Below, one piece after another: positions 13,401 through 27,290 of a stretch of 64,000 nt of DNA. A program made the translations under genes and the position numbers. The stretch is from Erythrocercus mccallii (taxonomy: Eukaryota; Chordata; Aves; Passeriformes; Dicruridae). How positions within the stretch are numbered: position 1 is the first letter of the stretch; the number at the start of each line of letters is the position of its first letter. The notes below the pieces were generated by a model. It did no database searches. It was not told the origin of the DNA and saw only the letters and a list, made by a program, of their open reading frames with translations. The DNA lies in NCBI GenBank assembly GCA_013397435.1, contig VZRG01001526.1, forward strand, positions 113,355 through 177,354, given 5' to 3'.

Positions 13401-15266
13401 TCATAGAGGTTTGAAAAGCTTAGAGACTGTCAATTTTGTGGCATCAGTGTGTCAACTTCTGAGAACTGTTACATTCTCCCAGGCTAAAAAAAGGCAAATC
13501 TTTCATAAGGTATATAAAAAAACAAAGCATGTAGCAGTGCATTAGTTAAAAAAAAAAATAAATACAGCATTTCTTGGGGTCAACTAAAATACAAGTCTTT
13601 GCTATGCAGCATGAACACACAAAAAGGCAGACAAGTGCTAAAGTTATTAAGGTCAGTTTGGCTGGAGAGAAAGAAGCTTGTTGCTGTTTTAAAATTTAAA
13701 AAAAGAGAAGTTTCGGAGAAAAAATTTTCTGAAGTGGTGGTAGTAAATGACAATGCAATTAAAATAATTTTGTTTCCTGCAAACCAAGCTATGAAGGTTT
13801 TACTACAAGGATGGAATAATTTATCTCAGTAATAAACCTTTTATCTTTGCAATAAACTGGTAGATAACCTGTATCTGCCAGCAATCCAGGTCCTTCCGTG
13901 TTTGCTGCCACATTACTTTGCCTGCCTTGTTTTGGCAGATGCATGAAGCAAAATCAGGTTCTAACAGTTTGACCTCTCTCGCTTCTTATGTTCTCTAGGG
14001 GATAATAAAATCCGAGATACAATCCCACAGCAGTTAATGAAGCTTAACCTCACACCCTCTTAATTACCAATGCATTACACCAACTATAGGCATCATACTC
14101 CTCTCTAAGCTATTTTACAATTCTAAAGAAGTACTACTGTGCTATTATTTAGCAACATAATCCAAGCTGTATGTGAAATCCCTCTTATATAAAATCCTTT
14201 GATCCTTACGGGTTTTAATAACTGTATAACTAAATAGTACTTAAGAATTTAGAGCATTATCTATTTATGTATCAATAAATATGTTTTTCACACAGGTTTA
14301 TGCAACTATTTTGAAGTGCAGTTATTATCACAAGTATGATGAAAAACATGAAATCAAAAAATACGAAGGGAAGTACAATTCACTGTTGATTTGTAACAAT
14401 ATTTAAATAGCTTAAATTCACACGAATTTAAGGCTCTTTTTCATCATGTTAATTTTTAGTATTTAAAGGACACCAGATGGTAAGTCAGGAAGGGTAAATA
14501 TTTTCTTTTCAACAATGTAATATATAAATGTCAGTTCAAAGGGCCCTAGTCCCAAAAGAGGGGGAGGATTCTATTTTGATTGTAAGTACTTGTGAATAGA
14601 AGTTATATCGTTAAAGAACATAAATGAAGGGATATAGAATTTTTCTTCTTTCAGCAGCCCTTATATAACAATTTATTTTCATCTCCAGGTACGGCTGGTC
14701 TCCGGAAATTTTTCTTTGACATTCAGAAAGACCTAATGGGTGTCAGCCCAGGGTAAATGAGAATTTTGTGAAGAGAAACAGGAAGCAATATTCCTCTAGT
14801 TTAGGAAATAAGGGAAGTACTCTAAGTGGTATATTTTTAATCCATGAGCCCATACACAGAAGTAAACCCTACAGTCAAGTCACAGAACTCTTTTGCTGTA
14901 ACTCCCTTGCACTGTGGTTGCATTTCACAACATTTAAACCTAGGAATGCCTATCAGACGATTTTTTTTTTTTTTAATTTCATCTTCTCCCGAATCACTTC
15001 ATGAGCGTTTAAGTATGCGACAGATAAATACAGCAGAGAATAAGAAAATAAAATTATGTGAGGGAACTGAGTATCCTTGTCCCAAATTCTGTAAACTCTG
15101 CTGCAGAGTATAATGCACTAGCCTAAGCCTAAACAGAGTTAATGATAACAGCATTATTCATGAAAACCTTCAGAGATGAGCACTGGAAGCAACAGTTCAT
15201 TACCTGAGCGAATCAACTTTACAAAGTTACCCACTAGATTTGTTGAACAGATATTTGTGGACATTC

Positions 15267-15286
15267 AAACCTAAACATTTAGGTTT
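15267..15286. repeat. 20-bp palindrome AAACCTAAA-CA-TTTAGGTTT
   Basis: Two perfect 9-bp arms with a 2-bp centre in ELP4 intron 3. No element boundary or coding context is apparent. Confidence 0.8.
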
Positions 15287-16378
15287 TATCACTTTTATGA
15301 TACATTTAAAAGACCATGTAAGATGTGTGTTTAGAAGACTTGTAAGGTCAGAACTAAGATGATGAAAGAAAATTTCCTTAATGAATAGACAAGGACTGGT
15401 AGATAAGAAATCAGAAATTTAAGCCAAACATTCATTTTCTCTGGTCCTAGAAAATCTTTTTATTAGATTAGTCTGAACTTTTGACAAAGACGAAGCTTTA
15501 TGCTTTAGAGTTCCCAGAGAGAGTACTGCTTAAAAAGATTTAATTCTTTTTAAATGGAAGAATTTTTTTTCAAGTGTCTCTTTCACAGCTCTACAACTTC
15601 TATGTCAAGATTGTAACACAGTTCATAATGGAGAAAATTGAACATTACAATATAATATTTGCATTTTAACAATGAAAAATGTAAAACAGATTTACCCAAC
15701 ACACAAGTAAGAAAAGTAAAGAGATGTGCAAGACCTACACAATATAAAAATAAAATTTTTCAACTCATCTGCCAGGCTTAGCCTCAACCCTCATCTTTGT
15801 GCTACCACAAGACTTCAGAAAGAGAGGTAGCTAGTAGGAAAGTTCACTTCTGCTGTAAGTGTAATTGGATTTCTGCGCATTAAGTGATACCATTTAACAG
15901 CATGCAATAACTGAATCACTGCAGCATGTTCCTGCATTTTCAAAATATAATTAGAAAAAAAAGGATACGAATGCAGCCCTATTTGCACATATTTTTACCT
16001 TCTGAGGTATTATGCTTTTAATTTATGAGCATCTAAAAATGTCAGATGACTGAAAAAACACCTCTAGCATTGATACATAGCTTCTCTCTCAATACCAGAT
16101 GGCAGAGAGAGCAAATAATTAGAATAGCACTCTTTGAAAATGGACAGCCCTGGCCACCAACCTGATAATTTCTTCCAAGTCTGCATTTTTCCTTTTGACA
16201 AAACAATGGTTTAGAATCATATCCATGAGGGAAAAATATAAGCATCATGGCTAAATGTATTTTGCTGAAGTAAAAAAAAGTCCATGCAGACAGCTATGCT
16301 TTCTTTCAAGGCATTGTTTGCACACACAAAAATTCAGCAGCTCTATGTTTTTTATTATTGTTTTTTTAAACAGATAAT

Positions 16379-16416
16379 AATAAAATAAAATGGAAACAAT
16401 AAAATAAAATGGAAAG
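16379..16416. repeat. Tandem duplication of a 19-mer
   Basis: AATAAAATAAAATGGAAAC (16379-16397) is directly followed by the same unit ending in G (16398-16416). A small local duplication in ELP4 intron 3. Confidence 0.9.
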
Positions 16417-17079
16417 AAGAAATTCATTTTGCTAGGAATGATAAATTCATTCCTGCATTCACTTTTTCAGCAGGAAAAGAGTAAAGGAGCACTTCCTGCT
16501 CTTCACGTCAGCCCTTGTTGAAGGTAGAATTTTTTTAGTCTTCTCCAAATTACATACTTTAAGCAAAATGCTCTTTAAAATATACTTTTGCTTTCAAGAT
16601 CTTTTCAACTTAGGAACTTTCAAAAATAGTGTTCCTGGAGGGTTTTTTTTCAATGTTGTCCCTATTGGATTTTTTATTAATAGCCATTATAGTTGCCCCT
16701 ATGTCCCTCCCAGCATCATCACCATGGGAAGCTTCCCTCTTCACTGACTTCCCTTTATCCTCTCTTCTTGTAAGAGAGCCTCCAAAAGGCAATCTCAGCT
16801 GAGTGCAGAAGTATCCTGTAATAAAATTCCCATTTGAAAACAGAAATTCCATTGAAAGGCAGTAATCAAACACAGCACTAAACTTTTCCACAGATGACAA
16901 GACAGTTCTAGAAAGCAGTTCTGGACTTCTCACTCTTTCACCTCAGGCTTCAGGCACCAAATGGAATGGTCACTGCTACAGCTCTGGCCAGGGTCCCACA
17001 GGTTAAATGTAGTGCTATAGGGGATGCTGGTTTGTTTTCTAGCACAACAATGACCTGTAAGTCCTTCTTACAAAACAAA

Positions 17080-17980
17080 TCATAGAATCACAGAATGTTT
17101 TGTGTCAGAAGGGATCTTAAAGATCATCTCATTCCAACCCCCCTGCCATGGGATACCTTCCACTGAAGTAGGTTCCTCAGAGCCCCATCCAGCCTGGTCT
17201 TGGATGCTTCCAGTGATAGATGCCACAGCTTCTCTGGGCAGCCTGTGCCAGGCCTCAGCACTTTCACAGGGGAGAATTTCTTCCCAATATCCAATTTAAG
17301 TCTTCCCTCTGTCAATTTAAAGTCATTTCCCCTTGTTCTGTCACTATACTGCCCTTGTGAAAGGTGCCTTTCCAGCTCTCTTGTAGTCCCTTTAGGCACT
17401 GGAAACCTGCTGGAAGTTCCCCCAGACCCTTCTCCTCCCCAGGCTGAATAACCCCAGTTGTTAGACTGTCTTCACAAAGGGGTGCTCCAGCCCTCTGAGC
17501 ATCTTTGTGGACTCCTCTGGAACCAATCCAGCAGGTCTGTGCCCTTTTTTTTGTTGGGTGCCCCAGAGCTGGATGCAGAGCTCCAGGTGGGATCTCAGCA
17601 GAGCAGAGGGGCAGGATCCTCTCCCTTGCCCTGCTGCCCACGGTGCTCTGGATCCAGCCCGGGCACATTTGGCTTTCTGGGCTGGGAGTGAACATTGCTG
17701 GGTCCTGTTGAGCTTCCTGTCAGCCAAGGCCCCCAATTCCTTCTCCTCAGGGCTGTTCTCCAGCATTCCCAGCCCAGCCTGTGTCTGTGCTGGGCACTGC
17801 CCCAGCCCAGGGGCAGGACCTTGCTCTTGGCCCTGCTGAACTCCATGAGGTTCTCCCGAGCCTGTCCAGGCTGTCAGTGTCCCTCTGGATGGCATCCCTG
17901 CCCTGCAGCCTGCCCACTGCAGCACGGTTTGGTGCTGCCAGCTTGGTGCTCTCCATCCCACTTTGTACAGGCTCCACAGG
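17080..17980 (-). mobile_element. CR1 LINE copy, 5'-truncated, minus orientation
   Basis: The left end reads CATAGAATCACAGAATG, the reverse complement of the CR1 3' terminal repeat. Rightward it follows avian CR1 collinearly through the 3' UTR and the C-terminal part of the reverse-transcriptase ORF2. Landmarks in the minus-strand frames include SDRTRGN, ALRNLL and the LIQLWG-like region. The frame is broken between at least two minus-strand reading frames and many residues are changed, so it is a dead copy. The 5' end is truncated near 17980, as is usual for CR1. It sits in ELP4 intron 3 in the same orientation as the gene. The local open frames of up to 194 codons belong to this element. 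Confidence 0.93.
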
Positions 17981-20788
17981 AAAAGCCAATTAACAGAGCA
18001 ATCTTTATTGTCAAGGTAAGCTACAAATAATCCATTTTTTCTCATTAAAACTTGTGAGAATCAGTTCTACCCCCCAATCTAAGTAAAATAATCAGGAATA
18101 AAGGTAAAGAAATTCTTTTATAGGCATTTTAGGCAGTTGTAGAATTTTAATGCTGAACCTGAAGTAATTTTACTATTAAATAAATTTTCCGTTTACCAAC
18201 GCAAGCAGTTCTATGATCAGTCACAGAAGTTACCATATAATTTCTTATATTATATATTATTCCTAGTATTTATGCCCTTAGAGTAAAAAGTTGCCTTTTT
18301 TTGAAGAACATAGAGTGAACAGAAATGCTCTCAAATTTGTAAAACACTTTATAAAAACCAGCATGTATATAGTTCTGTAGGTTTTACCAAAGGTGTATAA
18401 TTTTTCAGCATTACGTCTTAATGCCAGTTTCCTGAAGGAGCTTTGACTACAAAAGGCATGAATATATTTTCAAAGGATGATGGATAAATTGGTGGGTGGT
18501 AATATAATATATCTTAGGCAGCTGATCAGGGCTTTTTATCCTCTGCCTGTCTTTTAGTTATACACAATTTCAAGATAATTATGGTCTATAAGAATGTCTT
18601 TTCCCCTTCCTACTACCAGCAATATTTGTCTTGGTTATAGGTTCAAGAAACTTCCAACCACATCACAAAACTGGAATAGGGCTATTATGGCATCTCAGCA
18701 GAGAACCGAACATGCAAATAGACTGACCACACAATATGGATATTAAATATGAACACAGTATGGACAGCTAATGAACTGCCTTTATGAAACACACAGCCAA
18801 TTAGATACTAGCTATGGAATATATTGAATCCATACTTGAATTTTACAAAATAAAACCCAAGCATAACATGTAATTCAGGTTGATATCTACCTTGTCTGTG
18901 TTACCTTTCCAGTAAAGAATACAGTCCAATCAGATACTGAAAATAAATTAATTACTAATCTCATTAAATAAGTGCCATGTTATTCAATGGTCAGATATGA
19001 TATATTAAAATCCCAGCTCAGTGAAGTCATCCAAATTCCAAGCAGTTCATTTTTATGACAGGAGTGGTCTTCTTGAAGTGCCTGAAGGTGAGGGTTACTT
19101 CACTGATACAATACAAATCAGAGAAATTAACTCTACTGTGCCTTGTCTGCTAAACAAAGGAAGTGTTGAATAGCCAAGGTGAGAGTAAACAACAATATTG
19201 TTGGATACACAAGCACACCAAGGAAGGAAGTAATCAAAACAAGATTATGCTTTTTCCTTGACCTTCCTGCAGCAATATTATCCCTCCATTTATAGTTTCT
19301 TATAGTAGCACCACCATGGAGTTACAACAGAGGAATGCAGCATTCCTGCCTAGTGTCTACCCCTGAAAATCAAGAAGAAAAATTATTCCATATCAGACAA
19401 CAGAGCTGGATAAGGCACATCAAACTAACTGACCTCAAACTCCAAGTGGTACAAAATGTACAGCAGATGTACATAAAAATGTCTGTTGATTATCACAAAG
19501 GCATAAAGGAGCAAGAAAAAAAAATGACAGGCTATGAACAGCTGAATCAAAGGCGAATGAAAGAAAAATAGAATGTACATTAGCTACTCCATTTTAAGAA
19601 AATTTAATGCAATGCAATAAAAATACTAATTTGGATAATTCCATCTCAATGAGAAAAACAATTGCAACAATCGTATCGTCAGAGAATCAATACTTGATTA
19701 TCAGTTATTTAAAACAACTGAAAAAAAATATAGGACATTCTTACATAATTCATACTTGAAAATCCAATTTTAACCTATTTGTTTAGCCTTTATTCTAAAC
19801 CACAAGTGAGAAAAAAGTGACCCTTAAATGAACCTTCTTTAGGGTCAAGATCATTAAAAATTTGATTTTTCACAACCGCAATAATTTACTTTCATTAAGC
19901 ATATACTTTTTCATGAACACTGAAGTTTATATTCAATAGATAAGGCATAGAATTTACCATCCCTAGGTAAGAAAACAGAAGAGCAATCATTTTGTGCAGA
20001 AATAGTCTGTGAAGACACTTAAGAAAATAGCCAGACTTCACTTGATGCAGAAGTAATCAGTAAATTATATGTTACTTCTGATATTAGGAAAATGCAGCCT
20101 TAGAAAGACATAAAATATTTAATGAAATTTTGTAAGATTATCCCCACACTTCAGCATTTTTTGCACTGTTGATCAGGCTTTTTCCCTTATGTAATTTTCT
20201 CATAACCGAAACTATCAGTGTTTGATTGGGAGTCCACTGAAGTCTGAAGGGATCCTTTCTGTATGACCTGATGCAAAGTTGACCATGTTCCCTAGCACAA
20301 AAAAAGAGTCAGAACAAAATGTAAATGTAAAGGAAATCGTAAAGGTGTTACATGATGGTTTTATTTTCTACAGGAAACTACAATAAATATCCACACAAAC
20401 TGTACACTGTTTCTACCACAACATACTGGAAGCAGGTTAACTACTCTTCCACCTGGGCAGGAGGAAACTGTAAGCAGTTGGATTTACTGAAACCATTCCA
20501 CTAAGCCAGTCAGACTGTTTGCTTTCCATCCATAACCAACATAAAGAATAAATAGGTTCTGAGCCTGATTTGGCCTTGGGAGGATCTTACTCCATTGTCC
20601 ATTGATGGGAGGTAGGGAGCTGAATTTAATTCCCAAATCTGGCTAGTGTAAATACTCACGTACTTCCCAATACATTCTTATGAATCACCAAGATTAACTC
20701 ATTTGTTGCTACACAATATATGCAATTTAAAATGCATTTAATTCATCAAGAGATTACAGGTTGACTTACGAAAAGTAATGGGTCTTAC

Positions 20789-20910
20789 CTTCAAAATGTT
20801 GTCAGGATGCTCTTTGGCAGAAGCAACAAACAGGTCATGTCCACAGACAATTCCCTCTGCGAGAAAATACTTGAACAACAAATTGGAGTAAAGGCCGTAT
20901 TTATCCTCCT
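20789..20910 (-). CDS. ELP4: ELP4 coding exon 3
   Basis: A 122-nt exon with a TTTTCACAG acceptor and a GTAAGA donor. Together with the base from exon 2 it encodes 41 residues (64-104), starting EEDKYGLYSNLLFKYFLAEG and ending ASAKEHPDNILK. The human counterpart has the same EEDKY, LLFKYFLAEG, VASAKE and NIL landmarks. The segment forms helix and strand elements of the RecA-like core following the P-loop-like turn. It ends at a codon boundary (phase 0). Upstream, the intron carries a 19-base A run in the sense orientation, only 23 bases from the exon. Confidence 0.95.
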
Positions 20911-20933
20911 CTGTGAAAACAAGAATGGTTGGA

Positions 20934-20975
20934 TTTTTTTTTTTTTTTTTTTGTTTTTGTTTTTGTTTTTCTTTT
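20934..20975. repeat. Poly(T)19 followed by (GTTTTT) units
   Basis: There are 19 T residues at 20934-20952, then three G plus five-T units, then CTTTT. On the ELP4 strand this is an A-rich tail-like run ending 23 bases before exon 3. It may be a simple repeat or a retroposon tail, but no element body was recognised next to it. Confidence 0.9.
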
Positions 20976-23900
20976 GTTAGATAAATTGCCCACCTGTAGG
21001 TTCACAACACTGTAAAAGGCCTCTTTGGGTCTATCTCCTGGAGTATGTAATGCACAACAGATCAAAGGTAAAATAGGACCCCAAAGCTTTTAAAATAATG
21101 CTTGATAATACTGTATTTCTAATTTTTCAAGCCAGAGGAAGAGTTGTCAATCAGGCATTTGATTCTAAGCTATGGATGCTTACAAGGTTTCCCGTAAGTA
21201 TCAACTAAGATGGCTGAATTTATGAATTAATGGAACGGTGTTTCTTTATTTAGAACTATGTTAATATTGATATTCTTAGTGCTTAAAACTTGCTTAAAAT
21301 ATTTGTTACCTGATGCTTTTCAAAATTCAGCCATATTTGGCATGCTAAACCTATGCAAAGGTAACATTCATAAGAGACATTCCTATGTCTGCACTTCTTC
21401 CGTAGTTGTGAAAACTACAAAAACCAAATGGATATATTGAAGAAACCAAACAATTAGCAATGCTCTTTTTGAAACCTAACCAGAGCAGAGTCAGAATAAA
21501 TTCAAAAGTCTTGTGAATTTACAGTTTAAGCCGTGAGACAATACTTGTTAGCAGACATTATGAACACTGGCCCACTGAAATGAAAATACAAACTCCGACT
21601 TCAGAAAGACCAGCATTTCCTTCAGCTTCCCTGGTGCAAGTTAAGTGTCAGAAATAGGAAGTCTTAATGAATTCATACAATTAAAACTTAGCATAACTTC
21701 AAGCTATGGGAAGTGGATGCATGCATAACAACTGAAATCTGAACAGTCTCTGATGTTCTTTATTTGTAGGAAATAGCAACAATAGCAGTGTTTATGCTTT
21801 ATATGGTTTTTTTCGGAGAAAAGTAAATGTGATACATAAGGTTTCAATTTTTCCATCTCTTAATTGGTAGCTGGAAGACAACACACAGGGATGTTGAGGC
21901 AGAAAAATACAGAGAGATATTTCTTTATATAGAACCAACAAGACTCAATCCATTCTTCATGTTACTTGGAAGATATTTCCTAACTACACACATGAAATAG
22001 CAAAATTAAAAATAAAAAAAACAGTAACAAAGAAAGAAAATGAAAAAGTTGTCATTCATATACAACTTGCAAAAACCAGTAAAGAGGAAAATAAAAGTAC
22101 TCTAACTTTGACATGTACCAGAATCAAAATGGGTCAATGGAGTGAAGGAGAAAAGAAGGAAAGTGTATATACATAAAGGAAAAAGAAAGCTAATAGCAAT
22201 GGGGAAACTTAAGAAACAAATCACAGGAAAGTACTACCAGTGGACTGCTACACTTCTAATATCTTGCACATGCACTGATACTTTCACTACTTAGATTAAC
22301 AAGAAATTCAAACCACAAGTATTCAAAACTACTGGAAAAAACCCAGTTCTCCTAGAGATATTCCACAACTTCCATGGGATATTAGGCAAAACAATTTATT
22401 TCCTGCTTTTTAAAATTTTACTTTTCAGTATTTGGGATAGTAGAGTCACTAGAAGTTATTCTAAAGCAGTAGCTCAAAACAGAGAAAAATGTTTTATAAT
22501 CCAGACACTAAGGAAGTTATATAAAACTGGATATCCAAATAAGCCAAAGGGAACACAATAATTACAACACACTTACTACTAGTACTAGTCACACTGCAGT
22601 TTGTTGTAGAGTCTTAGGATTTTAAGAATTTAGACTGTATTAATAGAACTTACCTTTCATACTGCTGACCTGCTTAGGAGGCCATATTAGCCTTCAATGT
22701 ACTTGCAATAATACATTGATTTTTTTTTTAAATAATGGTCTTGTGACAAATATGGACAGTTCTGAATCATAAAAACCACAGGACTGACAAAAGCTTACTG
22801 GTGACAGTACTGGGCTCCTTGTCAAAATTTCATCAAGATGGATTTCCAAAAGAATTTACAATCTGCAATTTACTCGAGAATTTGGAGCTTTTGATTAAAT
22901 ATTAGATACAGTTTACTCTTGCATCCTGATAAAGTTATTAATAGTGTTACTGAAGAACTGCCTTCCTACTAAGTCAATGATGAGACTGAGGATGTAGATC
23001 CACATGTGAGACTCAGGTGGACACAAGACTCAGATAAAACTGAAACACTACCATTGCGGAAACAAAAGGCAGAAATGACACTATCTAAGGTGTTGAAGAA
23101 ATATTACTGTCATATTTTGTACATACAGTCTTTGTAGCCTGCTTAAATCTCAAACTGTTTTAAGTGGAAAATAAAATCTCTATGCTGAGTACATGTCCCT
23201 AATAACTGCAGTCCAGAATACAGACAGCTCCTGCCCCCTCAGACATTGGATCTCTCTTATTCATGCTGTGGTTGCTTACTGCATTATCATCAGTAATATA
23301 TTAGTCACAGCATATTGATTTCCATGTGCTAATCTCCACCTATGAAGCTCTCAACTTAAGAACCAAAGACCTCTAGAAATCAAAGTGGCAGCATGAGATC
23401 TGCATTTTTTTTTTAATTGTCTGAACTACCTGGAAGAAGCCACCAAGACTCCTGTAATCACATCCCTGTGGCAGATGTCACTGGAGGGAGACAATTCTGT
23501 TAGATCTCTCTCCCTTTGAACAAAAGAGGAAAAAGAACACTGGTCAGGCATTCTGGAAGGATCCCCAGCAGTAACATTTACCTCATCCTTGAATGAAAAA
23601 TCTTGGGTTCTCAATTTTTATCTACAGGTTAAAGTTCACCTTCTTCACCATCTGAGGCACAGAAACACTGAGTTGATATGTACTTAACTGACATTTAATG
23701 GAATATAAGAAAATATCTCATTTAATCCAAGTGTTTTATGGCTTGAGTCTGTGTGTACAGCTATATAGATAGTCTTTCTAGATCATAATTTTTGATAATA
23801 TTTATTCCTTACAAAGTAAAGAACATACTCAATTATTTGTGCCAAACATAACCCGAAAACTCCATAAACCATGGATAAATATAAGAAACCATACGACGTG

Positions 23901-26900
23901 GTGGTGATTATTTAACTATGCTAGGAATAAATATGGCTGTAATAGTTAAGAAGGATTTTTCTCAAATTTTATTTGAAATGCTGAAATGTTAAAACATATT
24001 GTTTTAAATTAAAGAAATAAAGAAATAAGGCAATGAAGAACAGGGATATAAACCTTTTACTGACTTATCGAAGATGATAATTGATTTTGTTGACTCACTG
24101 ATTTATCTGTAATATACCAGGGCTGGAGAGGGTCTTACGCTGCCATACCCTTCCTAAACATATTTTGGAAACCAACAAGGAATGCTCAAGTCAGCAAATT
24201 AAAAACACATTCAGTGTAAGGACACACCATTTTAACATAAGCCTTTCTTTTCTTCTTAAATTGATTTTCATAAGAGTAAACTTACAGTAAAAAAAAGTAA
24301 AATTGTGATCTAAATATAAACCACCTCATAGTCTCCCTACAGTACTCTAAGGATTAGATGTGTCTCAGAAAGCCTTTACAAACGGTGTATCTGGAATTGT
24401 TAAAGTCAATGCATCTGTAAGAATCCCTCAGTTCTTCAATTTGTCAGATAGAGGATGCTTTTTATTGATTCATTTCTAGGTCACTAAACTTTTGTGGTAT
24501 TCAAAAGATCTAAAGTGCATCCATATGGGGCTTTTCTGATAGCATCCATTGTACCCTGGCTTCAATAGTTACGTTACTATTCAAAACCAAAGGAGTAAAG
24601 CTTTCTTCTTGCAAGTAAACAAACAAATCATTTAGCACAGGTACTTCAGCAGCTCACTGATTACTTTCATAGAATCCCAGAATGAAATACTTTTCTGATA
24701 ATGCTTGGACTTAGCATTTGAATGGCTAGGATAAATTTTCAACTCTTACTTTTGTCTTTCCAAACTCCTCCACATCCAAAAGAACTACTTTCACTCAGTA
24801 ATTGTAGGAACTAACACTTCACATCATTTTAGTCAATACTTAGGACAAACCAAATCTTTAGTCTCAACCTCCACACTAAAGAGCTGCCTCTTCAGCAGCC
24901 TTCATTGTGAACTTCACTTCCAGCTACTAAGGCACATAAACAAATAGGACTCTTGCAGCTGCAGCCTCTTTTCTGGGTCCAGTCACTGCAAGTCACACGG
25001 CATTGCGGAGCTTTCTCCGATTCTTTTGGAACAAAGAGTGTTCTCCAGCTAAGTAGCAGGTGAGTAACTAGTGAAGCGTGAAACTACACAAGGCAAAGAG
25101 ATTATTTACCTAGAAGTTATGCATATTGTCTCCAGGACAAAAGCTCTTCTGATCCTACAGATAAGGACATAAATAAAATAGTCTATTGTGATGGCTATCC
25201 ATTGGTCTCTTTCCAGAGGAGTGTGCTTTCATGGCTGAAACAGTTATGGAGAAAGAGCACTATTGTCACCATGGGCACAGTGAATTCCAACGTATAACCT
25301 TGCTGAACACTAGGGATATAGACCAACTCCTATTTATGGCTCTTTTCAGCATTGCACTGTATACACCATCAAATACATAAGGGCCATTCTCAACACCTTT
25401 GTGCGCAGACTGTCTGTAGCTACTACTTAAAGAAATTCTTGGGTCGTAAAATTAGGTATAGAATCTTAAGGCTAGGGCACAGAAAACAAAAGAGAGGAGA
25501 TATGTGTGAGGTACTGTAAAAATAGATTTAAAAATTAAGGAAATAAATGTAATTATAGAAATTGGTATGTAATCATGTGACCTTAAGGAAAAACTCCCTC
25601 TGCACGGAGGCATTCATGTTCCAAGAGAGGGATGCAGAATAAGCATTAGAACTGGAAGAGGAATAAAAAGTCAGGAACAAAATCCACTGTAAGGTAACAA
25701 ATATCATAACTATAAATACTATATTTATAATACCTGACTTTCAAACATCACTATATTAAACAGCATGAAGGTCTTTGAAAAACTCCAGTGGTCATCTGTA
25801 CTATAATTGCTTAAATTATGAGAGCTGTAAGAGGAAAGAAATAGGCCTGCAACAATGTAATGTACAGATGGCTTATTTTTTTTTCCTCTACACAAAGTCT
25901 AGACAGGTTGCCCTAAAGCTGCCAAAAGCCTGTCATAGCCTATCAGTATTGATAATTTTTTTTACAGATAGATGGTTCTATATTGTGGTCCTATGACCTA
26001 AGGTGTGTCTTTCTCTAGCTATGAAACATCTCTCTAAATTGCTGCAGGTTATAAAAAGAGATTATTTTAATAATCTGAAATTCCATTTAAAAGATACTCT
26101 TCTAATGTCCACATTTACTAAGCTTGAGGGGATATACTTTGTGTCACTTGCATTTAATTAGCACATGCCAAACCAGAGTTGTCAAACATATAAGTTACAA
26201 TATTTGGCATTTGGCCATACTTCAGGAAGGTGAATTCTGCTGATATTTTGTAGAATTATATGTAGCAAATCACCGTTTTGTACCTCTCTTGAGATTATCT
26301 TTTTCAGCTTTAAAGAGATGATAAATTCAGTTATATTGACAAGTGAAGAGGGCTCTTAACCAGTCAGGTTACATACAAGCCTAACAAAAATAATAGTAGC
26401 TAATGAAAGTAGCTGAAACTGCTTCAAGGCTTGGAATGTACAAGTATAGGCCTGTTTTTCACCAGACTTTAACTTTTTAATAACTGACCTCAGCTACCAA
26501 CAAACCCCCTCCTACTGATAATCTTTAAAACATTTAGCTGTCAGTGACCTTGTCAAAACTGGGGCTTTTAAAGGTAAGCAAGAATAGGTTCTTATAGGGT
26601 GCCAAGGACACATCTAGTGAGGGTGTTGTAGCTCACTATGCAGAACATGTTATATAAACAAAGCTTACATTTAAAAACAAAATAACATCCTCCTGCAAAA
26701 ATTCCTCCTGGGCTGGCAAAACACACATGCAACAGCCTGAAGTACATTGGAGTGGAGAGGGGAAGGAGTGAGCTTACTCTACCTGTTTGTTCTGAAAAGG
26801 GAGACTTCTGGAAAGCTGATCTTCTGCAGCAGATAAAACCTCAAACAAAATGGGTGGTCTCACATTCGTACTGAACAAGCTGCTTTGATGCGGTTCCACA

Positions 26901-27273
26901 TCAGAATGCTTCTTAGAAACCCACTACTGTAAGAGTTGATTTAAACTAAAGTACCAGTTAAAATCCTAATTCTTGTTAGATGAACAAACCCCAGACGTTT
27001 CAAGCTGCTCTGGTAGGTAGGGTCTTCTGTGAGAATACCATGTGCTTCAACTCTCTAATTTTCATCTAATTAAAACACTGTCAAAAGAATATATGATAGA
27101 ATTAAGTTCAACTGAAAATCAAAGTGCTCTTTATTATGAATTGAGTTTAAAAAACTTGTACACTTATATTTCAAACAATATTTTACAGTCTTATCAAGTA
27201 ACCTGTGCCATTACTACATCTTCAGAGCACAACAGTTAAAATAAATATTTTAATACCCTGAATCTACTATTAT

Positions 27274-27290
27274 TTGGTTAAATTAACCAA
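27274..27290. repeat. 17-bp palindrome TTGGTTAA-A-TTAACCAA
   Basis: Perfect 8-bp arms with a one-base centre. The core resembles an HNF1-type GTTAA/TTAAC dyad with shorter half-site spacing than consensus. It lies in ELP4 intron 2, immediately before a complex stretch (27291-27390) that may be conserved. Confidence 0.75.

Larger units (their letters stand above)
8677..20788 (-). other. ELP4: ELP4 intron 3
   Basis: About 12.1 kb of mostly AT-rich DNA. Contents recognised: the (CAA)n microsatellite at 10.4 kb, a T run near 11776-11788, the 15.27 kb palindrome, the 19-mer duplication at 16.4 kb and the CR1 copy at 17.1-18.0 kb. Nothing else gene-like was seen. Confidence 0.9.

Noticed and set aside
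17461..18045. 194-codon minus-strand frame and several overlapping frames
   Set aside because: They fall inside the decayed CR1 copy and its flank. No intact element gene is present.
24668..24684. CATAGAATCCCAGAATG resembles a CR1 3' tail
   Set aside because: The following bases do not continue into CR1. A 17-bp match alone is too little.
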